From positions 124,001-188,000 of the forward strand of contig JAWKPF010000006.1 in the NCBI GenBank assembly GCA_041390825.1: a stretch of 64,000 nt of DNA, in the 5' to 3' direction. This document shows, in pieces, positions 1 to 9,281 of the stretch. The position numbers and the translations under genes were made by a program. The notes under the pieces are model-generated. The model saw only the letters and a program-made list of their open reading frames with translations. It made no database searches and had not been told where the DNA came from. This DNA is from Thermomicrobiales bacterium. Its GTDB lineage: Bacteria > Chloroflexota > Chloroflexia > Thermomicrobiales > UBA6265. Every line of letters begins with the position of its first letter. Positions within the stretch are counted from its first letter, which is position 1.

Positions 1-717
1 GGTGGCGTGGGAACCGGCGGCAGGATAGATAACCGGGTGACCGTTCTCGATCAGCAGCTTGCGGTCGCCGGGATCGGCCAGCTCGCCGCCACCGTGCTGC
101 GCGTAGGCATAGCGGATCGGTTCGGATGCGAGCGCGCCTTCGATGCTGTCGGCGTCAAAGACAACCTGCACGACCTCCCAGTCGCCCTCGTGCAGATTGT
201 TCCAGTCATTGAAATACCACCAGAGCCAGTACTGAATGACGACGCGGTGCTCCTCCTCGTCCATCACGATGTGGGCGTAGGTGGTCGGTTTCAGACCGTT
301 AGCTTCGGCGTACTCCTGGAAATCGGTTTCGAAGACACAGCCGGGGCGACGCGGATTGCCGGGAAAATCGAGATAGTGCGTATCGTCGAGATTGGCAATA
401 TCCTGCGCGGTCGGCGCCATCTTGACGATGGTGTCGGTGGCAGAAGAATCGGAGTCGGCAATCTTGAGCGCGACGTCAGGGTTACCCAGCACCGATTCGA
501 CCGGCGCAGGGAAGTAGCCTTCGCCGTTGCGGTCGCAGGGACGGGACTGGTCGCGCAGCACAGCCAGCGGCACATAGCGATCGGCAAGTTGCTGCGCGGG
601 ATCGGTTTGCGCGATCACTGGTTCGAACAGTTGGCTGGCGACGCTTGCCAGCAGCAGAACGCCCAGGAGCAGCATTCTCGTAGGGAATCGAATGGTCATC
701 CGATGATCTTCACTCAT
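1..717 (-). CDS. Exported Vps62-like protein, C-terminus cut by window edge
   Basis: This minus-strand frame is open from an ATG at 717 to the first base of the window, so its C-terminus is missing (239 codons seen). It begins with a hydrophobic signal peptide (MLLLGVLLLASVASQ), best read from the second Met at 699. Near residues 165-182 it has WWYFNDWNNLHEGDWE and later AYAQHGGGE and YPAAGSHA, the hallmark blocks of bacterial proteins related to yeast Vps62. Members are exported and of unknown biochemical role. The longest plus-strand frame over the same bases has none of these blocks. No strong ribosome binding site is visible at either start. Confidence 0.75.
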   Translation of the reverse strand, partial: MSEDHRMTIRFPTRMLLLGVLLLASVASQLFEPVIAQTDPAQQLADRYVPLAVLRDQSRPCDRNGEGYFPAPVESVLGNPDVALKIADSDSSATDTIVKMAPTAQDIANLDDTHYLDFPGNPRRPGCVFETDFQEYAEANGLKPTTYAHIVMDEEEHRVVIQYWLWWYFNDWNNLHEGDWEVVQVVFDADSIEGALASEPIRYAYAQHGGGELADPGDRKLLIENGHPVIYPAAGSHAT

Positions 718-965
718 GAGGTGTAGCTGGTGAATCGTACACGTCTGGGTGTCCCGGCACATATGCGCCACCCTACCCCGCGCATTCGCCACCGTCCGAA
801 ACCGTGATCGGGCCGCCTGCCATCGTCGCCGATCGACTTGCCTGAAGGCCGGTGCGTTGCTTGCCATCGGCTTTGGCCAGGCGTATAGTCGGACCATCTC
901 TCCTCCTCGAACACGCGTATCTCCTGCTCACTTCTTCCCCCCTCTCTTCACGAACGGAGCTGCGT

Positions 966-1820
966 ATGGACACCAGTACACATGTCGCCGACACGGCGCA
1001 TCGGGCGTTTATGGACCCAGCCGCGCTGGATGCGGCGGCGGCATTCTGGGTGCGCTTTCTCGACGTCATGTATGCCTTTCCTGAGGTCAGATCCAACCAC
1101 CGCCGTATCGTGAACCTCATGGAGCTGCACCCAGGCTCCTCGCTGCTCGATGTGGGGTGCGGCACCGGGAACTTTGCTCGTGACGCGGTGGCCATCGTGA
1201 GCCCGGGTGGACGCGTCGTGGGGTGCGATATCAGCGAAACGATGCTGGGTATCGCCAATACCCGAACCGCGGATGCTGGTCTGGAGATCGACTACCACCT
1301 GGGAAATGCCAATGCGCTCCCCTTTGGCGACGATTCGTTCGATGCCGCCCGCATCGAGCGCGTGCTCCAATATCTGGACGAGCCGGCGAAAGCCGTGGAG
1401 GAAATGGTTCGCGTCACGAAACCCGGCGGTCGGATCGCGGCCACTGAGGTCGATTGGGATGGCATTAGCATCGACTGCGGCGGCCGACTCGATCATGACA
1501 TCTGGCGCCGCGCCATCGGGTCGATCAGCGACGGAGCGGGCAACGGTTGGCAGGGCCGGGAGATTCGCCGGCTCTTCATCGACGCCGGACTCGAAGAAAT
1601 CACATGCGAGGCCGTCGTTGTCATCGTGACGGAAGCCAGAACCATGCTCGAGGATCTTGCTGGCCGCGTATCGATGGAACGGGCACGAGATGCCGGGGCC
1701 GTCAGCGATCAGGAGGTCGAACAGCTCGTTGCGACCGCTTTGGAGCTCGACCGCACCGGACGATTCACCGGGGGAATTCCGCTTTACACCGTCGTGGGTC
1801 GAGTTCCCCGGCAAGCGTGA
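966..1820 (+). CDS. SAM-dependent class I methyltransferase
   Basis: 284-residue cytoplasmic methyltransferase of the Methyltransf_11/25 type. Motif I LLDVGCGTGNFARD lies at about residue 60, the acidic motif II region is GCDISETML, and the post-I/II region reads NALPFGDDSFDAARIERVLQYL, followed by RVTKPGGRIAATEVDW. The ATG at 966 is preferred over upstream starts because GGAG sits about nine bases before it and the methyltransferase fold begins right after. The methyl acceptor cannot be told from sequence. It stands alone between a divergent exported protein and the formate dehydrogenase-like gene. Confidence 0.85.
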   Translation: MDTSTHVADTAHRAFMDPAALDAAAAFWVRFLDVMYAFPEVRSNHRRIVNLMELHPGSSLLDVGCGTGNFARDAVAIVSPGGRVVGCDISETMLGIANTRTADAGLEIDYHLGNANALPFGDDSFDAARIERVLQYLDEPAKAVEEMVRVTKPGGRIAATEVDWDGISIDCGGRLDHDIWRRAIGSISDGAGNGWQGREIRRLFIDAGLEEITCEAVVVIVTEARTMLEDLAGRVSMERARDAGAVSDQEVEQLVATALELDRTGRFTGGIPLYTVVGRVPRQA

Positions 1821-1994
1821 CCCCCAGCGCTCCCGCAACCGCGAGTCGCTGACCGGATCCCCGAACTCGAGATCGCATCGATGCGCCAGTCAGATCGGCA
1901 GTCCTGACAAACGTCCCAGCGCTGCCGATGCGCGCATGTGCACGCCCAATCGAGCGAGGATGGGATACTTGCCGGGCAAAGGAGCATTGGTGTC

Positions 1995-4263
1995 ATGGCG
2001 CATCCCGACAAACCGCATCTCGACCGCGTACCGAAACGCTGGCAGCCGTCCGTCTGGGCGAGCAAGGTACCGTTCGGGCTGACGACCCCGCATCCCAACA
2101 ACTTCGCCGAGATCACCCGCGCCATCAAGGAAAACAAGGACCAGCTGCCCTTCGCCTGGCGGATTCTGAACGAGGGCGTGTGCGACGGGTGCGCGCTCGG
2201 TGTGGCCGGGATGAAGGACTGGACTGCCGACGGTCCGCATCTGTGCAATATCCGGTTGCGGCTCTTGCGCCTGAACACCATGCCGGCGCTCGACGTGCGG
2301 CTGTTGGCCGATGTCGAACCGCTGAAGAAAATGAAGAGCGCCGAGCTGCGCGAGCTCGGGCGGCTCCTACCCGATGCTGCGCGCGAAGGGCGAGAAGGGC
2401 TTTCACCGGATCACCTGGGATGTGGCGCTCGACAAGATTGCCGCGCGTATCCGGGCCACCACTCCCGACCGGGTCGGGTTCTACCTGACCGGCCGCGGCA
2501 CGGTGAACGAGACCTACTACGCCGCGCAAAAAGCGGTGCGCGCGATGGGCTCCAACTCGATCGACAACGCGGCGCGCATCTGCCACGCGCCGAGCAGCGT
2601 CGCGCTCAAGGACACCCTGGGGGTTGCCGCCACCACCTGCGCCTATGGCGATTGGATCGGCGCCGATCTGTTGGTCTTCATCGGCTCAAACCCAGCCAAC
2701 AATCAACCGGTCACGACCAAGTACCTCCACTACGCCAAGAAGGCCGGCACGAAGGTCGTGCTCGTCAATCCCTATCGTGAACCGGGCATGGAACGCTATT
2801 GGGTGCCGTCGATACCGGAAAGCGCGCTCTTCGGCACAAAGATCGCCGACCGAACCTTTCTCATCACCCAGGGTGGCGATATCGCTTTTCTGAGCGGGGC
2901 GCTCAAGCACATCTTCGAGAAGGACCTGGTCGATCACGCCTTCATCGCCGAGCACACCAGCGGGTTCGACGAGCTGAAAGCCTCGATCGACGCATTGTCC
3001 TGGACGGAACTGGAGAGCGCCAGCGGCCTCTCCGAAAAAGAGATGCGCGCCTTCGGGCAGCTGGTCGGCACGGCCAGGACCGCGGTCTTCGTCTGGAGCA
3101 TGGGGATTACCCAGCACACCACCGGTGTGGCCAACGTGCACGCCATTGTCGATTTGGCGCTCACGCGTGGGTTCGTGGGGCGCGACATGTGCGGTCTGAT
3201 GCCGATCCGCGGGCATTCCGGCATCCAGGGCGGCGCGGAAATGGGCGCCTATTCGACCGCCTTCCCCGGCGGCGTGAGCATCGACGCCGAATCGGCGGCC
3301 GCGTTGAGCGCGCAATGGGGATTCGATGTGCCGGACACACCGGGGTTGATCACCTCGGAGATGATCGACGCCGCGCACGAGGGGGCGCTCGACGTGCTCT
3401 ACTCCGCCGGAGGGAATTTCCTCGAAGTGCTCCCCGATCCGCCGTACGTCGACGCGGCGTTGGCGCGCGTGCCGCTGCGGGTGCATCAGGACATCGTGCT
3501 TTCCAACCAGATGTTCGTCGACCCGGCCGACGAGGTGATCTTGCTGCCGGCGGCGACCCGATACGAAACCCCGGGCGGGGTGACGCAACGCTCGACCGAG
3601 CGGCGCGTGATGTTCTCCCCCGAGATCGAGGGACGGCGCATCGGAGAAGCGCGTCCAGAGTGGGAGATCTTCCTCGATCTCGCAAAGCGCGTGCGCCCCG
3701 ACCGGCAGCAGTTCCTCACCTATGCGAGCACCCAGCAGTTGCGCGAGGAGATCGCGCAAGTCGTGCCGCTATATGACGGGATTCAGCACTTGCACAAGAC
3801 CGGCGATCAATTCCAGGCGGGCGGCAGGCATCTTTGCGAAAACTGGGTCTTCCCGACCTCCGACGGCAAAGCGCATTTCATTCCGGTTCCGTTGCCCTCG
3901 CACGAGATTCCCGCCGGGAAATTCTTCGTCTCCACCCGGCGCGGCAAGCAGTTCAACAGCATGGTCCATGCCAACAAGGACGCCATCACCGGCGCGGTGC
4001 GCGACGCGGTCTTCATGAACGCGCAGGATGCTCGGGAGCTCGGTCTTTCCGAAGGCGATGCAGTAACGCTGCGCAGCGAGAGCGGCGTGTACACCGGCCG
4101 GGTGAAGATCGTCGAGATCGCGCGGCGGAACATGCAAGTGATGTGGCCGGAAGGGAATGTGCTGTTGCACCGGCAGAAGCGGTCGCCGGAATCGGGCGTG
4201 CCGGATTACAACGCCTATGTGACGGTGGAAAAGGCGCCGGCTTCGTCGTTGGCGGCAGATTGA
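1995..4263 (+). CDS. FdhF/YdeP-like molybdopterin oxidoreductase (formate dehydrogenase-like), one frameshift
   Basis: Large bis-MGD oxidoreductase of the FdhF/YdeP 'alpha subunit' family, expected to act in the cytoplasm on formate or a similar small substrate. The ATG at 1995 follows AAAGGAG. The first frame (1995 to about 2365) carries the GVCDGCALG...HLCNIR cysteine cluster; the second runs to 4263 and carries ARICHAPSS, where formate dehydrogenases have the Mo-binding Cys or Sec, then IGSNPANNQP, the RGHSGIQGG block and a C-terminal molydop-binding domain. The total length of 2269 bases gives about 756 codons plus one extra base, so one +1 shift near 2360-2372 (in GRL-SYPML) splits an otherwise full-length gene. 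FdhD lies downstream. Confidence 0.85.
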
Positions 4264-4296
4264 GATGAGCGTTTCGCCCCTCATCCATCCCCCCGA

Positions 4297-4334
4297 CCCC
4301 CGTCCTTCTCCCAGGATTGGGAGAAGGACGGGGG
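4297..4334. repeat. Perfect 17-bp hairpin after the fdh gene
   Basis: Arms 4297-4313 and 4318-4334 are perfectly complementary around a 4-base loop (ggat). It begins 34 bases after the oxidoreductase stop and has no T-run on either strand, so it is a hairpin repeat that might stabilise the 3' end rather than a classical terminator. Confidence 0.8.
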
Positions 4335-4609
4335 AGGACGATTCGCCTTCAGTCAGTGCGCATGCGAAAGCCCATCTCTTCGCTCCCCGTCCCGAGCGAC
4401 GGGGTTGTGTGCACGACGCACTCTCAAACGGCGCGTGTTCGTTGAGCCCCCTCCTCTCTCCTCGTCGCGAAAGACGAAACGGGGGCCACGATGCGCTCCC
4501 ACTCGGCGCGTACGCAAGAGGCCCCCTCCGCTCTCCCAATTTTGGGAGAGCGAAGGGGGTTGGGGGAGGAGTGAGTGTCGAGATCTCCCCCAAGATGAAC
4601 CGCTAATCC
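4335..4609. repeat. Degenerate hairpin-plus-tail tandem repeats between fdh and fdhD
   Basis: The 346-base gap between the oxidoreductase and fdhD holds no gene. It holds further hairpins: 4385-4391/4398-4404 (7 bp) and 4522-4539/4542-4559 (17 of 18 paired). Between them are related tails of the form gacgcactctcaaacggcg and gatgcgctcccactcggcg. The arrangement reads as about three diverged copies of a hairpin-plus-tail unit of roughly 70-100 bases. Confidence 0.55.
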
Positions 4610-5461
4610 ATGGACGGGCGCAGATCGGGCAAGACCCGGGTTCGGTTGCAGTCGGTCGAGGACGGACGCGCGACGCCGCGCATCGACATGCTGGCGACCG
4701 AAGAACCGATGGAGATCCGGCTCCGATCTGGAAACCGGACGCGCCCGGTGACCGTGACGATGCGCACACCGGGAGCGGATTTCGAGTTGGCGGCAGGGTT
4801 GCTCTTTGCCGAAGGGATCGTGACCCGGCGCGAACAGCTCAACCGGATCGAATATTGCGTCGAGTGCGAGGGTTCCGCTGCGCAGCAATACAACATCGTC
4901 ACGGCAGTCACCTCCCCCGGCACGTCCGCCGATTTCTTCATCCCCGGCCGCGCGCTTGGCATGACCTCCGCTTGCGGGTTGTGCGGGAAGGAACGCATCG
5001 ACGAGATCGAACGACGCGGGATCGCGCGGGTGCGGTCGGACGTGACCGTTTCGCACGAAATCATCACCAGCTTGCCGGACCGGTTGCGCGAGGCGCAGGG
5101 GTTGTTCGACTCCACCGGTGGGTTGCATGCCGCCGGGTTGTTCGATGCGTCGGGCAATCTGCGTTGCCTGCGCGAGGATATCGGGCGGCACAACGCGGTC
5201 GACAAAGTCATCGGCTGGGCATTCCTGGAAAACCGTCTGCCGCTCAGCGACGCGATCTTGATGATCTCCGGACGGGGCGGGTTCGAGATCGTGCAGAAAG
5301 CGGTGGCGGCAGGTATCCCCATCGTTTGCGCGGTTTCCGCCCCGAGCTCACTGGCGGTCGATCTGGCGCGCCGGTTCGATCAGACGTTGATCGGGTTCCT
5401 GCGCGGGTCGCATTTCAACATCTACAGCGCGGCGAAGCGTATCGCGCTGGCTGAGGCATAG
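4610..5461 (+). CDS. fdhD: Formate dehydrogenase accessory sulfurtransferase FdhD
   Basis: 283-residue FdhD. The family moves sulfur from a cysteine desulfurase to the molybdenum cofactor so that formate dehydrogenases become active. The CGLCGK pair of active-site cysteines lies at residues 122-127, preceded by TPGADFELAAGLLFAEGI; the C-terminal half has EDIGRHNAVDKVIG, SGRGGFEIVQKA and FLRGSHFNIYS, all diagnostic. Length matches the family (about 260-290). It follows the oxidoreductase on the same strand, separated by a repeat-filled gap, so the two may share a transcript or use separate promoters. No strong ribosome binding site is obvious before the ATG. Confidence 0.95.
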   Translation: MDGRRSGKTRVRLQSVEDGRATPRIDMLATEEPMEIRLRSGNRTRPVTVTMRTPGADFELAAGLLFAEGIVTRREQLNRIEYCVECEGSAAQQYNIVTAVTSPGTSADFFIPGRALGMTSACGLCGKERIDEIERRGIARVRSDVTVSHEIITSLPDRLREAQGLFDSTGGLHAAGLFDASGNLRCLREDIGRHNAVDKVIGWAFLENRLPLSDAILMISGRGGFEIVQKAVAAGIPIVCAVSAPSSLAVDLARRFDQTLIGFLRGSHFNIYSAAKRIALAEA

Positions 5462-5530
5462 CGCGACGCTCACCATCGTTGCCACACGCTTGGCCCAAAT
5501 TGTTTATGTGGAGTTGCCGGGTTGGGTGGG

Positions 5531-5600
5531 CAGCCACAGAGGGCTGCTGCTACGAGGCGTTGTCCGGTTGAATGGGCAGCCACGGAGGGCTGCGGCTACG
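5531..5600. repeat. Two copies of a 24-bp dispersed repeat
   Basis: The element cagccacggagggctgcggc (continuing tacg) lies at 5577-5600, with a near copy at 5531-5554, 46 bases apart. A 24/24 identical copy sits in inverted orientation at 32838-32861. It is short and intergenic at each place. Confidence 0.7.
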
Positions 5601-5615
5601 CGAGGTTGCCAGGTT

Positions 5616-5656
5616 GCGAAAAACCAACGACGGCCGCCACGTGGACGGCCGTCGTT
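5616..5656 (-). terminator. Terminator of the Cys-rich surface protein gene
   Basis: Arms 5626-5636 and 5646-5656 form an 11-bp GC-rich stem around a short self-complementary loop. Read on the minus strand the stem is followed by GGTTTTTC (bases 5619-5623 are the T-run), fitting a rho-independent terminator 25 bases after the minus-strand stop at 5681. It also separates this gene from convergent fdhD. Confidence 0.75.
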
Positions 5657-5680
5657 CTGAATTCGGATGAAGTTCGCGGC

Positions 5681-7693
5681 CTACTCCTCGGAGGGAGTCT
5701 CCCGCAGCCGCTTGGCCGCAAGGACCGCCGCGGCGCCCAGCGCAGCGACGCCCAGTAGGCCGCTAGACCGAGCGGTGTCACCGCTCCCGGTCGCCGGCAG
5801 GGTGGTCACCGGTGCGTCTGGTTTGGGCTGAGGCTTGGGTGGCTTCGGCGGCTTCGGGCAACAGTCGGCCGAGCACGCGCCGCTCTTGCAGCAGCAGGTG
5901 CCCTTGGGGCAGTCATAGTCGCTGCCGCAGTGGCAGCTGCAGACGCCGTGGTCGCATTCGCACCCGTTCGGGCAGTCCCAGTCGCCGCAGCACTCGGCGC
6001 AGACATTCCCCTTGTCCCACTCGCAGCAGACCAACCCGTGGCAGCAGTTGCCTTCCGGGCTGCCGTCCGCCGCCAGCACGACTTCGCAGTGCTCGCCGTA
6101 TCCGGCAAGTTCGTAGCACTGGTAGTTCTCACCGCACCAGCCGCAATCACCGCAGTGAACGTCGTCACCATAGCCACAGCATTCCCACGGCCCGCACGAA
6201 CCGTCGCAGCAAGTCTCGCCCTTGCCGCACCCGGAATCGTCTCGACATTCGAAGCAGTGGCCGCTAATGCAGACGCCCCATTCGCAGTCTTTGTCGTCAC
6301 AGCATTCGGCCTGGCAGACGCCGTCGCAGCAGTACCCGCCTTCGCAGTCCCAGTCACCGCAGCACTCAGCGCAGTAGCCGCTCTTGGACTTGTCGTCCCA
6401 GCAGCAGCTGAGCCCGAGCCCTTCGCAGCAGGCGCCGTTCAAGCCATCGGCTCCGGACACCGGCTGGCACCAGTCGCCGGCCAGTCCGCAGCAGCCTTCC
6501 GACTCGTCGACGCAGGTGTACAGATTGGGAACTGTTTCACAGCAGGTTTGCGATTCGGAGCAGCTGCTGTGGCACCAGTTGTCTTCACCGCAGTACTGGC
6601 AAGCGCCGCAGACATGGGCCTCTTCCGCGGCCGCTACGCCAGCCGGAAGCACCGAGCAGCATTCGCCATAGACACATTGGCCGTAGCAGCAGATCTGACC
6701 CTTGCCGCAATGCGAATCGTCGCCGCACTGGACGCACGCACCCTCTGAGCAGACAAGCCCCTTGTCGCAGTTCCAGTCGCCGCAGCATTCGTAGCAGGCG
6801 TGGCCGCCCTTGCCGGAATCGCAGCAAAGGAGTCCATCGCAGCAGCTTTGCTGGTTGTCGGCGCCAGCTACCTCATCGTAACCGCAGCTCTCGCCCCAGC
6901 CGTCGCAGCATGTGCCGATGGGAACGCATTCCTCGCCACAGCATTCCTCGTCTTCTTTGCAGGTGTTGACGCAGGAACCGGTGGCGCACAAGTGGCACGC
7001 GGTCGGGCAGGGCCGCTCGGGATAGCAACACTGGGTGTACTGGCAAACGCCATAGAGGTCGCAGTATCCGCACAAGTCCTCGGTGCAGTCGCCATCATTG
7101 CAGCAGGAGGCGCAGTAGGCCTCTGCTTCGCCGTAATTGCAACATTGCTGACCCGCCGGGCATTCCGGAACGACGGTGCAGAGATTGTCCAGACAGGCAA
7201 CGCTGGAGCAGAAGGTCGCATCCGGCACGATGCAGTCGTCGACGATGCAGCATTGGCCGCCCTCGTGCCAGACGCCGCCGCAGCAGATGCCGCCGGTCTT
7301 GGGTATACAGGCGCCGCCTTCGCATCTGGCGCAGTCGCTACAGGCGTATTCGCAATAGCCGCCGTTGCAGGTTTCGCACGCGCCACAGTGAGACGCGTCG
7401 CAACATTCCGTCTGGCAGACGCCATCGCAGCAGATGCCGCCAGGGCACGTTCGGTACGCGCAGTAGTAGGCTTCGCCACTGGGCTCGCACGTTGCCGTGG
7501 TGCAGGTGTCTGGTAGCGGACAGTCCGTCAGCACAGTATCCGGCGTGCATGTCCGTTGCGCGCCAGCCGGGTTGAGCCGGGTAGAGGCGACTGCCACCCC
7601 AACTGCTCCCCCGAATAGCCCCTTGATGGCGGTGCGTCGCGAGGTTCCCCGCGCGAACGCCCTGGTCAAGGCATCGAACCTTCGATTGTCCAT
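5681..7693 (-). CDS. Very cysteine-rich Tat-exported protein with LPATG sortase anchor
   Basis: 670 residues. The N-terminus MDNRRFDALTRAFARG is followed by SRRTAIKGLFGG and a hydrophobic stretch, a Tat-type signal. The mature part contains about 126 cysteines (nearly one in five residues) in CC, CxxC and CxxxxCC patterns, with an imperfect repeat around AECCGDWDCEGGYCCDGVC seen three times. A Pro/Lys-rich spacer (PKPPKPPKPQPKP) leads to LPATG, a hydrophobic helix and a basic tail, the layout of a sortase substrate. The Met at 7693 is chosen because AGAGAGGG precedes it and the signal starts there. It probably forms a disulfide-rich wall-anchored rod; no enzymatic motif is seen. Related shorter proteins lie at 48148-48669 and 56940-57623. 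Confidence 0.85.
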   Translation of the reverse strand: MDNRRFDALTRAFARGTSRRTAIKGLFGGAVGVAVASTRLNPAGAQRTCTPDTVLTDCPLPDTCTTATCEPSGEAYYCAYRTCPGGICCDGVCQTECCDASHCGACETCNGGYCEYACSDCARCEGGACIPKTGGICCGGVWHEGGQCCIVDDCIVPDATFCSSVACLDNLCTVVPECPAGQQCCNYGEAEAYCASCCNDGDCTEDLCGYCDLYGVCQYTQCCYPERPCPTACHLCATGSCVNTCKEDEECCGEECVPIGTCCDGWGESCGYDEVAGADNQQSCCDGLLCCDSGKGGHACYECCGDWNCDKGLVCSEGACVQCGDDSHCGKGQICCYGQCVYGECCSVLPAGVAAAEEAHVCGACQYCGEDNWCHSSCSESQTCCETVPNLYTCVDESEGCCGLAGDWCQPVSGADGLNGACCEGLGLSCCWDDKSKSGYCAECCGDWDCEGGYCCDGVCQAECCDDKDCEWGVCISGHCFECRDDSGCGKGETCCDGSCGPWECCGYGDDVHCGDCGWCGENYQCYELAGYGEHCEVVLAADGSPEGNCCHGLVCCEWDKGNVCAECCGDWDCPNGCECDHGVCSCHCGSDYDCPKGTCCCKSGACSADCCPKPPKPPKPQPKPDAPVTTLPATGSGDTARSSGLLGVAALGAAAVLAAKRLRETPSEE

Positions 7694-7726
7694 ATGCCCT
7701 CTCTTCCCGTTGCAGCTTCTCTGCAC

Positions 7727-7750
7727 AAAAAAAGGACTCGCTGCAGTCCT
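7727..7750 (-). terminator. Terminator-like hairpin in the leader of the Cys-rich gene
   Basis: Read on the minus strand, arms AGGACT (7750-7745) and AGTCCT (7738-7733) enclose a six-base loop and run into seven T residues (7733-7727), about 35 bases before the start codon at 7693. No other minus-strand gene lies upstream before the divergent cupredoxin, so it sits in the gene's own leader and could act as an attenuator. Confidence 0.55.
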
Positions 7751-7965
7751 GAGTTGAGAAACCGTACGTGCATCCTAATGGATAAAAGTTGTCAAGTAAA
7801 TAGAGCCGCGCCCCGAATCTGGCGCCGAATGCCGGGGCATGGTGGAAACCGTCCAGCTACCCACCTGTCGCAGTCGGGAAGAATCAGTAGTTTTTACGGA
7901 TGTCCATTTGACGAACGGTCGCTATGTTGAGTCGAGTCACATCGATTCGTTGAAAGGAGATCGTT

Positions 7966-8889
7966 ATGTCACTGACCCATTCTGTCCGGATCTCCCGTCG
8001 TCATATGCTGGCCGGTGTGGGAGTCACTGGTCTGGGAATTGCGCTCCTCTCTCCGGGGATGGGCGCGGTGTCCGCGCAGGATGCCTCGCCAGGTCCTGAT
8101 GCCGACTATCCCGAGTTCGTCATCACCGCCGCCGACTATCACCTCGAACTGCCGGCAGCCAGCATTCCCGGAGGATTCACCAAGGTTACGCTCAAGAATG
8201 AAGGCTCGCGTTCACATCACGCCATGTTCCTCAAACTCAACGACGGCGTGACCGTGGACGATTTCAACGTTGCGCTGGAGTCGCCCGACCTGGGCGCGAT
8301 CTTCTCGCTCGCGACCAGTCTCGGGGGCCCGGAAGTCGATACGGGCCGCACCGCCAGCGTGATTCTCGATCTGCCGGCGGGTCAATATGTGGTCTTCTGC
8401 CTGATCCCCGAAGGGGACGATGCGACGCCCCACTACATGCTTGGCATGCACACGCCACTCGAGGTCACCGAGGCCGTGGAGCGGCCCGCGCCAACCGCGG
8501 ACGGGCTGGTGGAGATGGTCGACTTCGGCTTCGGCGATATGCCGATGGAGACAACGCCCGGCGTCCATACCTGGGAAGTCACCAACGTCGGCGAGCAATT
8601 GCATCAATTCCTGGTTCACCGGCAGGCCGACGGGGTGACCTTCGCGGATGTGGAAGCCATCCTGGCCGCCGAGGCAACACCCGCGACGCCCACGGACGCC
8701 GCAGCGCCAGAAGGACCGCCGCCATTCGTGATGGTTGGAGGCGCGGCGCCGATGTCGCCGGGAGCGGTCAACTACTCCATTCTCGAGCTCGAGGCGGGAA
8801 ACTACTTCGCCATCTGTTTTATTCCGGATCCCGCCTCGGGCGCCCCGCACTTCGCCATCGGCATGCTCATGCCGTTCACGGTCGCCTGA
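7966..8889 (+). CDS. Tat-exported protein with two cupredoxin-like domains
   Basis: 307 residues, start fixed by AAAGGAG just upstream. The N-terminus has SRRHMLAGVGVTGLG, a Tat-type twin arginine signal ending near AQD. Two homologous beta-rich domains follow (about residues 45-165 and 175-307). Each ends with the same pattern: FCLIPEGDDATPHYMLGM in the first and ICFIPDPASGAPHFAIGM in the second. With the upstream histidines (RSHHAMF, LHQFLVH) these supply His-Cys-His-Met, the ligand set of type 1 copper sites. The likely role is extracytoplasmic copper binding or electron transfer. The spacing between Cys and the second His is wider than in plastocyanin, so copper binding is inferred. A decayed paralogue lies at 14537-15465. 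Confidence 0.8.
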   Translation: MSLTHSVRISRRHMLAGVGVTGLGIALLSPGMGAVSAQDASPGPDADYPEFVITAADYHLELPAASIPGGFTKVTLKNEGSRSHHAMFLKLNDGVTVDDFNVALESPDLGAIFSLATSLGGPEVDTGRTASVILDLPAGQYVVFCLIPEGDDATPHYMLGMHTPLEVTEAVERPAPTADGLVEMVDFGFGDMPMETTPGVHTWEVTNVGEQLHQFLVHRQADGVTFADVEAILAAEATPATPTDAAAPEGPPPFVMVGGAAPMSPGAVNYSILELEAGNYFAICFIPDPASGAPHFAIGMLMPFTVA

Positions 8890-8894
8890 GCGAC

Positions 8895-9251
8895 TCACTC
8901 GGTGGGCGTTCCCTGGTGGAAGAGCATCACCAGCGCGCCATCGCATTCACGCCAAATGGACGAGCGCCGGCTGCGGCGCTCGTCCAGCTCGATCAGATAG
9001 GTGAGGAGGTAGCACCCCTCCGCCAGCACCGTTACGCGAAGTTCCGTGGATTCGGCCCGCGCGTATCCAGATTGATCGTTCGCGAGGAGATCGCGGATGA
9101 CCTCCTCCCGGGTCCAGAGCCGGCCCGATTGGCCGATCTCGGTGAAGTCCGGATCGAGCCAGCGTTCCAGGGCAGCGCGGTCGGCGCGCACATCGGGGTT
9201 CAGCAGCGCCATTTCGGCATGGAGCAAGCGCTCGATGAGGTCCGGATCCAT
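8895..9251 (-). CDS. SnoaL/DUF4440-like protein of the NTF2 fold
   Basis: 118 residues. The sequence LLNPDVRADRAALERWLDPDFTEIGQSGRLWTREE, shown here only in part (LDPDFTEIGQSGRLWTREE), is the typical first half of DUF4440 proteins, and it ends with a strand-rich WRECDGALVMLFHQGTP. Such proteins are small cytoplasmic alpha-beta cones; some are polyketide cyclases or isomerases but most have no known substrate. It converges on the cupredoxin gene with only five bases between stops, and lies just downstream of the PHP gene on the same strand, possibly cotranscribed. Confidence 0.8.
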   Translation of the reverse strand: MDPDLIERLLHAEMALLNPDVRADRAALERWLDPDFTEIGQSGRLWTREEVIRDLLANDQSGYARAESTELRVTVLAEGCYLLTYLIELDERRSRRSSIWRECDGALVMLFHQGTPTE

Positions 9252-9281
9252 TTGCGCCCTTCGTTCGCGTAACGCCTGGGT

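Noticed and set aside
7..726. 239-codon plus-strand frame
   Set aside because: The minus strand carries a signal peptide and Vps62-like HEGDWE block; the plus frame has no motif.
5930..6748. 272-codon Ala/Val-rich plus-strand frame
   Set aside because: Antisense of the Cys-rich gene; the Ala/Val richness is what the GCC/GCA antisense of TGC codons produces.
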